From the NCBI GenBank assembly GCA_003427395.1, contig BFEA01000212.1, forward strand, positions 1,316,404 through 1,369,663: a stretch of 53,260 nt of DNA, in the 5' to 3' direction. The position numbers and the translations under genes were made by a program. Shown here piece by piece: positions 11,262 to 22,927 of the stretch. Source of the stretch: Chara braunii. Its lineage: Eukaryota > Streptophyta > Charophyceae > Charales > Characeae. Each line of letters starts with the position of its first letter. Position 1 is the first letter of the stretch. Below the pieces are notes generated by a model that saw only the letters and a list, made by a program, of their open reading frames with translations, was not told where the DNA came from and made no database searches.

Positions 11262-14200
11262 ACAAAAAAAAAAAAAACAAGCCGCTGATATCCACACACT
11301 CGAGCAGCCCGTTCCCAAGCGAACGGACCAGTCCCTAATGCCCTCTTGTCTGAGCGGCTCGACCGGTCCCGGTGCAGACGTAAACTCACAACACCATCAA
11401 CTGGTTTTCGAAACCGGCCCCACTACAGACACCTCGCGCCCACGTTACCAAGCAATCGAGGACGAGTGGTCGATTCGAAAAAGGGCCTTACCTCCCTGCT
11501 CCCCTCTCGTCAGCACCGAGGCCGCCCCGGTGCTGCTGTTCGCCGCACAACCTGCGTCTTTGGTGAGCGCAACGCTCGAAGAGTTGGCCAGCGGCTCGAG
11601 CGTCGGCGCACTCTTAGTCAATTACCGCGAGCACCTTTCTCTCACCATCTCGTCACCCTCCTTCCTCTATTTCTTCCTCTCTCCCCTTTCTCTTTCCCTC
11701 TGTCTCTCACTCTCTCTCCTTCTCTCTTCCTCTCACTCTCTCTCTTTCTCTCTTTCTCTCTTCCTCTCACTCTCTCTCTTTCTCTCTCCCCCTCTCTGCC
11801 GCGAGCTCCAAACGTCCGTCCACTCTCGCGCCCATTCTTATCCCGGTACCTCTTCAGGACCGCTCTCCCTCTGTTCCTCGTCGAGCGTCGTCGGGAGCAC
11901 CGCGACTCCCGCCCTCGTCCTTCGTCAGCTTGCCACAGCGGGTGGCGACGAGTCCGACGAACGCGTCGAGCGTCCGTCCGTTGGCGGTCCCTGCCCCACT
12001 CTCCCCTCTCTTACTCTATGCCTTTGCATCTCCCGAACTGCCGAGCATGTTCGTTCTCCGCCGCTTCTTCGTCCCAGCACACCTCAGGCGCGGGCGTCCG
12101 CCCACGCGCTTCCCTCGTCTCCAGCCTTATCGAGAACTACTCCGGGCGCTAAATCGTGCGTGCGCAGGGCTCGTCGAGCGCTAGTCCCTCCCCTCAGTCC
12201 TCTCGTCGTCACTCCCTCTCCCTCCAGTTCCCTGCCCATCTCCTCGGTGGAGCGGTGCTTCGTGCGTGTGCGCCGACTGCGCCTTCTCGTACGCGAACAC
12301 TCTCTCCCCCAAGAACCTCTCGGATCCCCACTTCGTGCGCCACTTCCTGAACGCAGCGTACTAGCGCGTTATCTCTCCCCTCATCTTCTCCACCTGCCTC
12401 TAGACCGTTCGAGTCCCCTAGGGACCCCGTCGGTTATCTCCCCCTCGTTCTCTATCTCTCTCCCACTCTTTTTCTCGTCTCTCTCGACCTCTCTCCCTCT
12501 CTCTCTCGCCTTGCCTCCCTCTATTGTGCGCAGCCTGTGCAGTTGAGCGCGGCCGGGCGCTGGTCCTTCCCCGCCACCTCTACTCGCTCGCGCCTCCCTT
12601 GCGTGTCCCGTACGCCTCCTCTCTTGCCTCGTTCCCGTCTACACTAATGAACTCCGATGAACGCGCAAGCGGCACGAGCTCTCGTGCGTTCCCCCTCTTC
12701 TCCTCTCTCCCTCGGTATCTCCCTCATCCCTTTTATACTTGCCCCTTCCCTCTCTCGCCTTATCCGCCCCTTGCCGTGGCCCGACTTCCGGTTCGCAAGG
12801 CGCCAAAAGGTCGAAATTTTTCAACCATTTTCCTTCCCGCTTCCACTTTTGCCCTTGGACTCGCTTTCGCTCCTCCTCCCCATCATCCACCTTCTCATCT
12901 CTCCTCCAATAGGATCCTTTCTTTCTTCAATAGCTGGATCGATCTCGACCAGCATTGTGACCTCGATCACACATGCTCCCCGCGTCGATCCTCCCCCCCC
13001 TCTATTCGTCCAATCCCCTTATTTCCTTCTTCCTTCCACCTCCCTTTTCGCACCTTCCTTGTTTCCCCGCTGATATCTCGCCAAATTTTTGATTCCCCGC
13101 TCAACTTTTTGCAGTCTCCCGCTCAACTGCAACTTTGCTCCTCCACTTTTTCAAGATCATACCTTCTCACTCAATGATCCTACCTCCTCCCTCTCTTACT
13201 CAATCACCGCGATCTCCCCGCTCTCCCGTGGATTCGAGGTTCTCCTATTACGCTCACTCTTTTTTCCTTGTTTTTGCCCGCAATGCAGTACTTTCCCGCC
13301 GACGAACATCGTCCGTTCGCCTCCCCCTTCGTTTCTGCTTGCTTCTTGGCCGTTCGTCTCCCTCCTCACTATTGCTCCCTTCGTAGTGTTTTCCCATCCT
13401 AGGGTTCGACGAATCCCAGCTCTCGCCCGTTCGGCTTCCCTCCTAGACCCTTCCAGCCGCACAGTGTCGGCACCTGGTCGGATATCTGTTCCATGTACAT
13501 AGTAAGCCCGCATTAACTCACCTCGACGGTTTCCAAGAACTGTTCTCGGTCACCTCACTCAACAACGATTTCACTTCTTAATCTCCCGCTCCGGTCTTCA
13601 TGCTTTCTCCCCGTTTTCCCGTTGTGAGCCATGCAAAAAAACTTCCTCCGCCCTCCCTGTTGTCCGATTTACCGGGCGCGTCGTGCTCTTCCCTGACCAG
13701 GTTTCCTGGTGCTAAGGTTCGACGGCCAACTCAGAACTGGAGCTTCCCCATCCTTTTGTAGTCAAACCTCCCGTTCCCCCTTCTGCCAATCCCTTGCCGT
13801 AGGCTTCCAGGTCGAATTCTGACTAGCCCGTCACGCGGCCCCCGATATGTGCCCAAGTCGACTGCTCGTTTTGAGCGAGCGAGGGCGAGCTTACTCCCCC
13901 CTTTTTACCAGGACCGATGCCCTTCCTCTTCCCAAAGAGTGCCATAGACGTCGCGCCATACACAGACCGACCATTTCCGACCTTTCCTTTACTCGAAGTC
14001 GATCCACACTTGGTGCCAGGCTCACCGCGCTTCTGCCCCCGTCTCCCAGCCATCGGAGCCCGATTGCCTGTGCGATCCTTCATGCAGCAACCATCCCAAG
14101 ACCTCCTATCTCGAGCGCCGTTGCGCGTCTCATCTCTTGTCCAGGGTTAGTCATGGTCCCATGGCCACCCCACAACCGTTGACAAAGAATTTTCACATCT

Positions 14201-14623
14201 CACCACGGCCCGGCTGAAGCTCGCGGTCAGCCCCCTCCGAACCCCGAAGGTCCCTCCTTCTGTACCGCAATCTCTCGCTAGAAGTAGTTCCGCGACAATT
14301 TATAGTCAAAGCTCGGGTCCCTTATAGGCCCCCCTGTTTTTCGGCCCGTCCCAAAGTCATCTTTCAACCCAGGATTTCCTGACCCCGGCACCAAGAAAAC
14401 CTTGATTTTCAAAGTCCGCCAGAGTTCGCTTGCGATCGCGGTTCGAACCGCCACTTCAGCCCCTTGAAGGGTTAGTACGAAGTCCCGGAAACTCAGACTC
14501 TCCCACAAACCTCCCAATCGCATGCAGGCATACACCAAACTCAGGCAAAAACAAAAAGAAAGGTTCGGAAATCCATTCACATCAGAAAAGAAAGTCGTTC
14601 GGCTGGTAGGCAGCCGCCTGACA
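11262..14623 (-). mobile_element. 3' LTR of the giant element, shortened
   Basis: About 3.36 kb matching 29308-32682 closely, for example the shared stretches GCCGCTGATATCCACACACT and GGCAGCCGCCTGACAAC. The minus-strand LTR start is TGTCAGGCGGC at 14623. The copy breaks off beside an A14 run at 11264-11277, whereas the 5' LTR continues about 1 kb further. The TC-rich stretch at 11640-11800 is shared with the other LTR. The plus-strand frames across it are compositional artefacts. Confidence 0.8.
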
Positions 14624-15000
14624 ACCAGCCCACACCCCAAATCTCGCCGTCCCCGGCGAACTTTCCCGTATACCTACTGATCGTTTCTTTTCTTGGACCA
14701 TGGTCCGCATTGTTCCACTTCTTTTGATCATGAGTTTACGTTTATCTCTTGTTCCCCCTTGACTTCTTGGTTCCTAGACCTCATCACCTCATCACGACAC
14801 CGCCCCCCTTAGTCCCCTACTCGCGGAATCACGACACATGTTTCCTTTAACTATGGTCCAGCACCTCCCTCTGGGACCGCGACTCATGTTTTCCCTAACT
14901 ATGGTACAATATGTTCTTTCTAACTATGGCACCTCCCCTTTTTTGGTATTTCGATACATGTTTTCTCTTAATTATGGTACATCACTCCCCCTTCTCCCAA
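14624..15000 (-). promoter_or_regulatory. 3' untranslated region with weak polypurine tract and short repeats
   Basis: Between the integrase end and the LTR. The minus strand just before the LTR start reads GATTTGGGGTGTGGGCTGG, a plausible though imperfect plus-strand primer tract. Four degenerate copies of an AACTATGGTAC-like unit occur at about 14850, 14897, 14922 and 14970. No reading frame is convincing. Confidence 0.4.
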
Positions 15001-15214
15001 GCGGCTCTATATCCGTATCCGTCTCCGCATCTTTTTCTCGCGCCTTTCTCTCCTTCCCTTCCTTTCTTCTCTCTCATGCTTGAGCCTCAAGGCTTTCCTT
15101 GAGGCATTCCTTCCCTTCCTCATCCTGCGTTTTCCTAGTTGATCGGTGTCACTGTCATCCTCCCTTGACCGTTTCTTCCTTCTAGGGGTCTTTGGCAGGG
15201 GAGGTTTCCGAACC

Positions 15215-16690
15215 TTATACCCCCTCTTCGGCGTGCCTCGAAGCCTCTCCTTTCTCGTGGGTGACGGTTGCTTCCGCGTCGACCGCTTCCTTGTCCTTCC
15301 TTTTTGGTTCCCCTCTAAGGCTTTCTCTGCATCGAAAAAGTTTGAGGCGGGCCCCTGCGATAGGGTCCCGTAACCTAGCCCCGTCCAATTCGGCAAGAAG
15401 GTACGCCCCTCCATCTAATCTCTTCAAGACCCGGTACGGCCCCATCCACCTGTTGGCTAGCTTCCTGCTTCAAGTTTTCTCCAACGACAAGTCATACATT
15501 AGGACGAGGTCACTAGTCCCTATTGGCTTTTGCCGGACCCGTAGGTTTTTGTCCCATCTTTCTTTTCCCTTCACTTTCTCTCTCTCGATGTTTTCTCCCG
15601 CCTCGGCAAGCCTTGCGTCAAGGTTTTCGGATATTTGATGTATCCTAGCTTCCAATAGCTCAGTCCTCGTCATGTTGGACTTCCACGAGACACTCGTCCA
15701 AGTGTCGACATGAAATTCAATGGGCAAAGGGCAGTGCCTACCAAACCAAAGAGTATAAGGAGGGTACCCCGTGCTCGATTTGACCTTGATGTTGTCGACC
15801 CAAACTGCGTAGCGCAAGTATTTTGGCCATTGCTCCGTGCGACCCTTGCACCACTTTGCTAAGGCATCCACAAGCGTTTGGTGACCTCTTTCGACCGGGG
15901 CATTGCTGGGGGTGATAGGCAGTCGTGTAGGCCGCCTTAATCCCCGCCTTCTCCAAAAATGTTTTGACCTTTTGACTTAGGAATTCGGACCCCCTGTCCA
16001 TGACGACCTTTCCGACGCACCCGTACCTTGCGATGTACTCTAAGATAAAGTTGCTCACCTCTTCGGTCGTCTTCTTCTTAATAGCCTTAGCCTCTACGAA
16101 TCCGGTGAGGTCGTCACGGGCATTGATTATGTATCGAAGCCCGCCGACTCCTTTAAGCATGGTTACTACGTCAATGTGGACCTTCTCGCCTGGAACAGTG
16201 GGTAGCGACGGAACCAGGGGTTCTTTGTAACTCACGGTCGCCCTCTTTTGACGAGCTTCACAGGTCGAACAGTACTTTTCGACTTCCCCATACTGCCCGT
16301 CCCACCAATAGAGCCTACGAACCTTACCAAAAGTTTTTTTTACCCCCCTATGCTCCCCGACGATTCCATCGTGCAGCTCTTCTATGATTGCCTTCCTTTC
16401 CTCCGGATAGCAAAGCACCCTCATGGGAATTGCAAACTTGGTAGGCCTCTTAAAGAGGTGCCCTCCTCGTAGGCAATAGTCGAGCTCTTCCCACTTAATC
16501 ACCTCGGTGCCTTCTCTCCTTCCAGCTAGGTATAGCCCTATGTCGCGGTACTTTCCGTCGTAGAGGTTAGCGAGGAACGTCCCAAAGCTTCTTTCTTCTT
16601 CACGGATTGTCACCCCTACCCGCGCCTTGTTAGCAGCCACTTGGACCCCTTGCCTTGTCGTCATCGCTGCCCTCTCTTCCTCCAACCTTG
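15215..16690 (-). pseudogene. Integrase of the giant element
   Basis: The N-terminal zinc region is present (HDGIVGEHRGVKKTFGK, then CSTCEARQK). The core follows with VHIDVVTM (first Asp) and KVVMDRGSEFLS (second Asp). A frameshift at about 15900, just after AYHPQQ, moves the third catalytic residue (APVERGHQ) into another frame. That frame continues through the C-terminal domain (DLVLMYDLSLEKT) to a TGA at 15472-15470, then resumes unchanged (MGPYRVLKRLDGGAYLL) to 15215. TGA is one transition from CGA. The junction with RNase H, near 16720, carries another in-frame TGA after VADRLS. Insertion of element cDNA is the ancestral role. Confidence 0.85.
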
Positions 16691-18410
16691 GATAATCCTC
16701 CTCTCGGATCGGGAGTCAGGACAGTCTGTCGGCGACCTGATTTTTGGCCCGGAGATCCTCTCGACTCTATAATCGTAGAGTCTAATATAGATCATCCATC
16801 TAGCGATAGTCGGGTCGGTTAGCGAGAAGTCCTTTTGAAGGACAGCCGCTACCGCGGTTGGGTCTACTCTCAGGAGGAAACGCCTCCCATAGATGTAGTG
16901 GCGGAAGGTCTTTAGGCAGTGCAAAACCCGCAGAACTTCTTTCTTGAACTGGCTATAGTTCCTTTCGGCGGGGTTTAAGGCCCGACTCTCGAACCGAAGT
17001 GGCCTCTCTTTCCCGTTTTGATATTTTTGGGACGGGAGCTCACCCACGGAGCAAGGTCCAGCGTCCGTAACAACTACAAACGGGCGGTTCTCCTCGTCCT
17101 CGAAGAAGGGGACGCCTAGGACCTGTCCTCCTTCGCGGAATTCTTCTTTAAGGGCTTTCATGGCCGCGGTTTGTTCTTCTCCCCAAGTCCACCCTTCAGC
17201 TTTTCTAAGCAGTCGTCTAAGTGGCTCCGCCTTCTCGCTGTAGGCTTTTATAAAGATCCTCCAGTAGCCCACCACCCCTAGAAATTGCCTAACTTCCGTG
17301 ATTGACTTAAGTGGTGACGACCAGGTCATTAACTTCTCTAACTTAGCAGAATCGGGCCGCCGCCCCTCCTTGTCATAGACGAATCCCAATATTTTGATCG
17401 CCGACACCCCCCAGTGGCTCCTTGTCCCGCTCACAGTAAGGTTGGCGTCATCCAACTTAGCAAGGACTTCTCTGACACCCTTCATATGTTCTACCACGAA
17501 CTTTCTCACCCCGGGGAAGACCTCCGTCTCGTCCCGCTCGACCGGTCCTTTTATCGGGAAGTTATCAAGGAAGACTTCCACCTTCTCCGGTATGAATTCC
17601 TTGAGGACTATTATCATGGCCCTTTGGAACACTGCTACGCCGTTCGTCCACCCCTTAGGTACTACCATCATTTGTACCAGCCCTAGAGGCGTGTACATGG
17701 CGGTCATGTGGCTATCTCGGTAGTCCAAGGGGATCTCGTCATAGCCCGAGAAGAGATCGCAGATTGAGTAGACGGAGCAACCTGCAGACCCTTCCGCAAG
17801 TAGGTCAGCCTCAGGTACGGATCCCATGTCCCTTATAGTGACTGCGTTGGTCCTCTGGAGGTTCTGAATCCACCTCAACTTGTTGCTACCCCCTTTCCTC
17901 AGAAAGAACCATTTGTTAGAGTAGGCACTCTCACAAGGCTCCGTGACGAACGTCCTTATCTTTTCTTTGATAAAGGCCACTATCTCCTCCTTCTCCTTTT
18001 GAGCATACTTCCATTGGGGTCTGTCTTTCCAAGGTACGTGAGGGATCGTGTGGATCCGGGCGGGCTTAGCATACCTCGGGTCGATCCTTCCTCTCCCCGA
18101 GTCATCAAAGGCTATAGCCTTATCGCAGCTCCTCAGGGTCATCGCTACGTACTCCTTTTCTTTCTCCGTGAGGTTCTCATCCCCTATATCCATTTTTGCC
18201 AACCTATCGGTCGTAATTCTTTGCCCATCGGTCTCCTTCCTCTTTCGGATGATATCGGCGATTTCCTCATCCAATATCGAAGTTTCCCCCATTCTATCCC
18301 GGCTGACCGCAGCAGGTTTCACTTTCTCCACCACGGTTTTATGCTTCTTGATTTCGCCGGCTAGGGGGATTCCTCCAAAAAAGACAGCCTCACGTAACCA
18401 CCGAACTCCT
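16661..18410 (-). pseudogene. Reverse transcriptase and RNase H of the giant element
   Basis: The long frame starts formally at a GTG (18334), but the same frame is open upstream through FFGGIPLAGEIKKHK, so it joins protease by a frameshift near 18400. RT motifs: KLRWIQNLQRTN, ICDLFSGYDEIPLD (first Asp, residue 193), VVPKGWTNGVAVFQRAM, and VFLDNFPIKGP at residues 254-264, where the usual second Asp is Asn (codon at 17563-17561). RNase H: VVVTDAGP, FKKEVLRVLHCLK and LLRVDPTAVA supply D-E-D, though the strand after TDAGP looks damaged. The D-to-N change should abolish polymerisation in this copy. Confidence 0.85.
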
Positions 18411-19437
18411 CTTCCTCATCCTCCTTCTCGTATCCTACCCCATTGATCACGACCCTGCCCACGACATCCTCGACATCCAATCGGTCCCCCGGAGGCTCCT
18501 TATCAGCAAAGGGTGATTCTTCTTGGCGGACTTGGCACACCCTTGACAGGGCCTCCTTCCGTCTTGGAATGCTGGTCCAGTTTCGCTCATCTTGAGCGTC
18601 CACGGTCTTTAGGACCACCCGGATTTCATCCGGACTTTGGATTGAGAGAGTCTGACTCCCATCCGGTAGGTCAACCGTGGTAGCGTGGACCGCACTCAGC
18701 CAGGTTCTCCCGAGGATCAACTCTGAGGAACACTCTTTCACCGAAAATATTGGGACCGTGGCCTCGACGCCGGCGACTTCGATCATGGGGTTATGACACA
18801 CCCCCTCCGCCGGGTGCAGCTTGTTATCCGCTACGACCATCGACATGGACACCCCTCTATCTACTTCCAGACCTAACTCCCGGGCAATGGAGTCCCTACA
18901 TACCGTGGATTCGGACCCGTTATCCACCAAGGCCCTTATCTTCTTTCCACTTACCATTGCCTGGAGTTGGCCGCTCCCTAATACATAGAACCTTTTGGCC
19001 TCTTCTCCCGAGAAGAAATTCGTCGGTAATTCCTCCATAGTGATCCGGGAGGACTGCAGTTCTCCTTTGGCAGGTCCAACCCCCGGAACCGTGGGCCCTC
19101 CCACGAGCGGGGTTCTCACTTTCCTCGTGATGCTTAGGAGCTCTTCCCTAGTGCTCTTGCTGGCCGCCAAGTATTCGAGAAGGGTGCACTGCATAGGCTG
19201 CATTAGGGTCCTCCGTAGGGGAGCTACCGTGTCTATCTCGTCTAAGGTGCATTTCATCTCGAACTTTTTCACCCCCTTCTTCCTAGGTGATTTTTTTTTT
19301 TGGTGAAGTGGGTGAAGTGGGTTCCTCTCCTTTCCTTTCTTTCGTGCCTTTGGCGTCGACCATCGGTTGGTCGTCGTCGCCACTCCTTCCTCCACCCTCC
19401 GTCGCGCTCTCCTTGCCTTCGGACGGCCCGGCCCCAA
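18361..19437 (-). pseudogene. Protease region of Pol, giant element
   Basis: A 358-codon frame overlapping the end of gag and lying +1 to it. The retropepsin-like site reads ALVDNGSESTVC, with Asp and Gly retained but Asn in place of Ser/Thr, followed by SELILGRTWL as the downstream flap/helix pattern. An acidic tail (EKEDEEEEFGG) precedes the break to RT. The basic N-terminal part (ARRARRRVEEG) is translated only if ribosomes enter upstream of the shared A run. DNG could be lineage-typical or a mutation; I cannot decide. Confidence 0.75.
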
Positions 19438-21532
19438 CTTGGGTTCCTACACTTAGGCAAGACCCTTCTTCTTCGGGCTGGGTCTCAACGAACTTGATGC
19501 TTGACACCTGGGGTTCCCTAATGGACACGCCTCCTGGTGGCTCTGTCACTTGGACGCGGGATGAATTGGAAGCGCTCCCTACCTCGGGCTTCTTCCCCAA
19601 TCTTGCCTCCTGGAGGGCTATCCTCTTGTCCACGTTCACCTTCATTGAGGGATAGAAGGATACAACTTCCCCATCGTCCCCCCAAACTACCCACTTATTC
19701 TCATTTAATTTTACCACCCCCAACCTTAGGGCTTCCGTAAGGTAAGGGCACTCTCGTTTGATGTGACCCTCCTTGTTGCAATAGACACACCCGCTTCGAG
19801 GCGGCGGGTTGTTAGGGCGGGGAGCGACTTGAGTGGGCGCTCCCGTTGCCGCAAGAGGTCCAAGAGGCGGCGGCGTTCTAGCCTGACGAACCTCTGGTCG
19901 AGCCCCCATGGCCTTAGGTTGAGGAGGGTCTCCCCATCTTCCATCCCTGGCATCCTTCCACCGGGAATTTCCCCATTCTGAGGCCCGCTTCCCTCCGGCC
20001 TCTCGATTGGCCCTCCAACTCATTTGATTGCCGGGTTCGTTTCGCCAACCCGGGGGTCCTCCTCCCCAGCGCTGGGCGGGAGGCCCCGGAGGCTGCCTTT
20101 CGTTACCACGAGGACCGTCACCCTTTTGGGAGCGCATACTCCGGAGTGCCATGTCCATACTTTCCTTCATATATTCCTGGACGTCCACACCTCCCCCGGT
20201 GAAGACTACTCCGACGACCCTTTCGAAGTTAGCGGAGTCCCTAGGGGTCTTTTCGAGGACCTCCCTCCTCTTCTCCTCAGGCAGGTGCAATATGAACATT
20301 ACGCACCTGTCGACTTCCGAAAGAATCCCTCTATCCACTAAGGCCTGGGACAAAAGTTCGAACCTCCGCGTAAAGGCCACCAGGCTTTCTTGCTCTCCTC
20401 TCGTCACCCGACGCAACCCTTCTATCGTGGGGATCATGTCGTCACACGCAAAGATCCTCAGTAGGCTGCTTTTGAAGGTCTTCCACCTTCCATCAGACGG
20501 GTATACGGCTGTGATGGCCTGGTCCAACTCCGGGTCCGAATGTTGTATGAAGTGGTCGATCCATTCTTTTTTCGAAAACTTTTTCCGGTAGGCGTAACTC
20601 TCCCACTTTTCCACGAACCCGGTTACGTCCCTTCCGTTAAAATAGAGCGATTCTAGCCCTAGGTTCACATCGTAATAAAGGACTCGGCGATCGTCATATC
20701 GACAGAAGTAAGGCCCATCGGCCGGCCCATCTATCGCTGGATTGTAGGGTTTGTACCAGGAAGGGTCCAAATCTTCTATCCGGGGTCGGGGTCTCGGAGG
20801 TCCCTATGATTTTTCCTCCCTGCGACCCCCATAACCCAGGTCTTCGTGTTCCCAATGCATGGATTCCGGGGCCCTAGCCCCTCTCCAGATATCTCCTGGT
20901 CCTCCCACACTCCTTCCTACCGCCTCTTCTCGCGTCTAAGCGGGACCGACCTCCCTGCCTGCCCATCTTCGCGGTCCTCCCCCAATCTCGATTGGTCGTC
21001 CGTCCCCAAGTTCCCTCCTCCTCGGGCCACCTTCCTCCCTTCTCCTCGGTGCCCAGCATCCAGCCCTGTCACGAGGGCACTCCTGCCCTTCGCCGATTCT
21101 CTCTTCCGTGTCCACGTGGTCCGCCCATCGGCTTTCGACGAGGAAGCCCCTTGTGACTTCGGCCACCCTTTCTCTCATAGGTACACGTGGTTCCATCTCT
21201 CGGTGCAAACGCTCGTCTGAGCTTGCACGCGGTTCCAGAGGTTTTTCTCCGAGGGGTTCTTCCAGGTTTGTTAAGGCTCTACCCATAGTTTCTACCCCCT
21301 CGGTCACCCCCTCGGCTGACTTACTCAACCTTGCCCCTAATTCGGTATCCTCCTCGGTTCGCCCCATAGCAGCGGTCTTAGGTGTTTGGTCGACCCCGTG
21401 CTCAACCACACTTTCCATGCACCAGTTCTTAGTCGCTTTCTCCACTAGAGTCACTTCCTTGTCCTTCCGCCCCATTACTCTCTTCCGAGCCTCTTGACTC
21501 TCGTGCCTCACTATCTTCTTCGGACTCTTCAC
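19283..21532 (-). pseudogene. Gag of the giant element
   Basis: One frame runs from 21532 to the stop at 19283, interrupted by TAG at 20938-20936 and TAG at 20806-20804. ATG candidates are 21475 (MGRKDKEVTLVEKATKN) and 20860 (MHWEHEDLGYGG). The N-terminal third is charged and low-complexity. The middle is capsid-like (VTGFVEKWESYAYRKKFS, VAFTRRFELLSQALVDRG). A Gly/Pro/Trp/Arg-rich region precedes one CX2CX4HX4C knuckle (CVYCNKEGHIKREC) near 19790-19750. The tail is acidic and ends at the A11 run. It would package the element RNA. Both stops are one C-to-T change from CAG. It begins about 20 nt after the preceding accessory gene. Confidence 0.8.
19291..19301 (-). promoter_or_regulatory. A11 homopolymer at the gag-to-pol frame change
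   Basis: On the coding strand gag reads CCA AAA AAA AAA ATC ACC TAG and stops, while pol reads CAA AAA AAA AAA TCA through the same run. Pol is +1 relative to gag. An A11 run is a credible site for ribosomal or polymerase slippage. A simple one-base change in the homopolymer would look identical. Confidence 0.5.
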
Positions 21533-21554
21533 TAGTCACAGTCCACCAAGAGTC

Positions 21555-22274
21555 TCACACTTTTTTCTCTTCGTAAGCCGCTAGTGCGAGGTTGGCAATT
21601 TCCATATCCGAGACACCCCTAATCCCTTCCTGCGAGCACCGCCTAATCAGGCCTCTATCTACTTCTCTGGCCTGTCCCGAGAACAGGGGCTTGATGAAAT
21701 CGCCGACCAAAGCCCACCACTCAAAGTCTGTGAGCTCTAGGGACTCCTAACACAGGGTGAACAACTCGTGCCCCTTTGCTTCTCCTGAGGGGAATTTCTC
21801 GATTATCGGTCCCCTGATTTGGACTTTGCTTACCGAGACGTCGTTTGGGTAGAGAAAACGGTAGACCCAGGTAGGGACTTCCCAGGTTCGGCCGTGGGCC
21901 GCCCGCTGAATTTCTAACCGTCCTTAGTATTCAACCTTCTCTATTTCACACCTTCCTATCACTCCCCGTCTCAACCTTCTAAGTCGGTCTCGGGTTCTCT
22001 CCGCGATACCCAGAGGGTCCTTTCCTTCCGCCAACTCGGTAGCAAAGAACTGTCTGTCGTCGTGAGACAAGAAGATCTCTGCTCTTCGCATGTGTGTACC
22101 ATCCCTTGAGACTACCGAGAAACGGACTAGCGTTTCCTGCCCGTATATTTCAAAGAATTCCGTAGTGACCTCCCCTTCTTCCTCAACCCTAGGGAGGGTT
22201 ACTCCATACCTAGATCCCGTCTTCCAGGCTCTCTCCAGGGTTCCGATAGGGTCTCCCCTATCGTACCTAATCAT
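21555..22274 (-). pseudogene. Accessory gene F, type-2 family member
   Basis: ATG-started (MIRYDRGDPIGT), 240 codons, in one frame with internal TAA (21926) and TAG stops. It matches accessory gene BC in its start (MIR), in the core RRAEIFLSHDDRQFF against GEATMFLSKEGFLEV, and near the end (CSQEGIRGVSDMEIANLALA against FEAGLEGLDPSDLIRIAIAC). The middle has EVPTWVYRFLYPNDVSVSK. It is predicted soluble, with no membrane span or known catalytic motif. It is the last accessory gene before gag, and its ATG follows the preceding open frame's stop by 8 nt. Function unknown. Confidence 0.6.
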
Positions 22275-22282
22275 TGGTCGGC

Positions 22283-22927
22283 CTACCTTACCCGAGCCAA
22301 TCTCTCTGCCGCCTCGACGAGCGAGTCCTCACACCTCTCTCGAGAGCCTTCACCCTGCTCGAGTATCGTTCGATGCAGCGCTTGCTCGCACTCACCCGAC
22401 CTATCCCAGAAACGCGCCTCTACTAGGTGCACCCTAGCCTCGAGTGGGTTTCCAAGCCACCTTGAGTCTTCCTCAAACCTCCACGTTCAAGAGAACCGCA
22501 CCCCTCTCGCCCCCCTAATAGCGATCGAAAACCTCGCTAAGGTAGTCCAGGACCTCCTCTTCCACAAGGCCAGTCGCCGGATCTCGACGAGGAAGCTCCT
22601 CTCGGCTCTACCACTTGGTCCTCTCCAAGGCCTGGGCCAAGATCCGCTCCTCCTACTATCTCGACCTTGAGGTCGTCGTCCCTTGTCTCCAACTCCCAAT
22701 TTATCGAGCTTGAGGTGTAGGAGGCTCTCGTGCCTCTCCTCTCCCGGAGAGTAGCTCCTCTTTTAAGTCATCTAGCACTTTGATCACGGTAGTCTCTAAC
22801 AATTTGATCCTCCGTAAGGCTCCTGGACTCGCCCTCCTTTCCTCTTCCCAGCAAAGGGCCAATATCCGGTATAACTCTGCCCTAACCCTTTGAAACTCAC
22901 CAGTTCACCGATGTCGGACTCACTCAT
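22283..22927 (-). pseudogene. Accessory gene S, degraded helical protein
   Basis: Starts MSESDIGELVSF at an ATG that overlaps the upstream stop as ATGAGTGA (22927-22920). About 215 codons are spread over shifted frames: RAELYRILALCWEEERR, LRRIKLLETTVIKVLDDLKE, a TAA at 22703, then DDDLKVEIVGGADLG, VEEEVLDYLSEVFDRY with TAG at 22517, and finally ARVHLVEARFWDRSGECEQ ending ERLARVR at 22283. The recurring Leu/Ile heptads and charged residues suggest a mostly helical, coiled-coil protein. It could be one frameshifted gene or two or three tiny ones. The case rests on composition and on its fit into the gap between two recognisable genes. Confidence 0.4.

Noticed and set aside
11338-12546. 402-codon plus-strand frame across the left LTR, with similar frames in the right LTR
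   Set aside because: It runs through TC-rich simple sequence coding for Leu/Ser/Pro repeats, is antisense to the element, and is broken differently in the other LTR.
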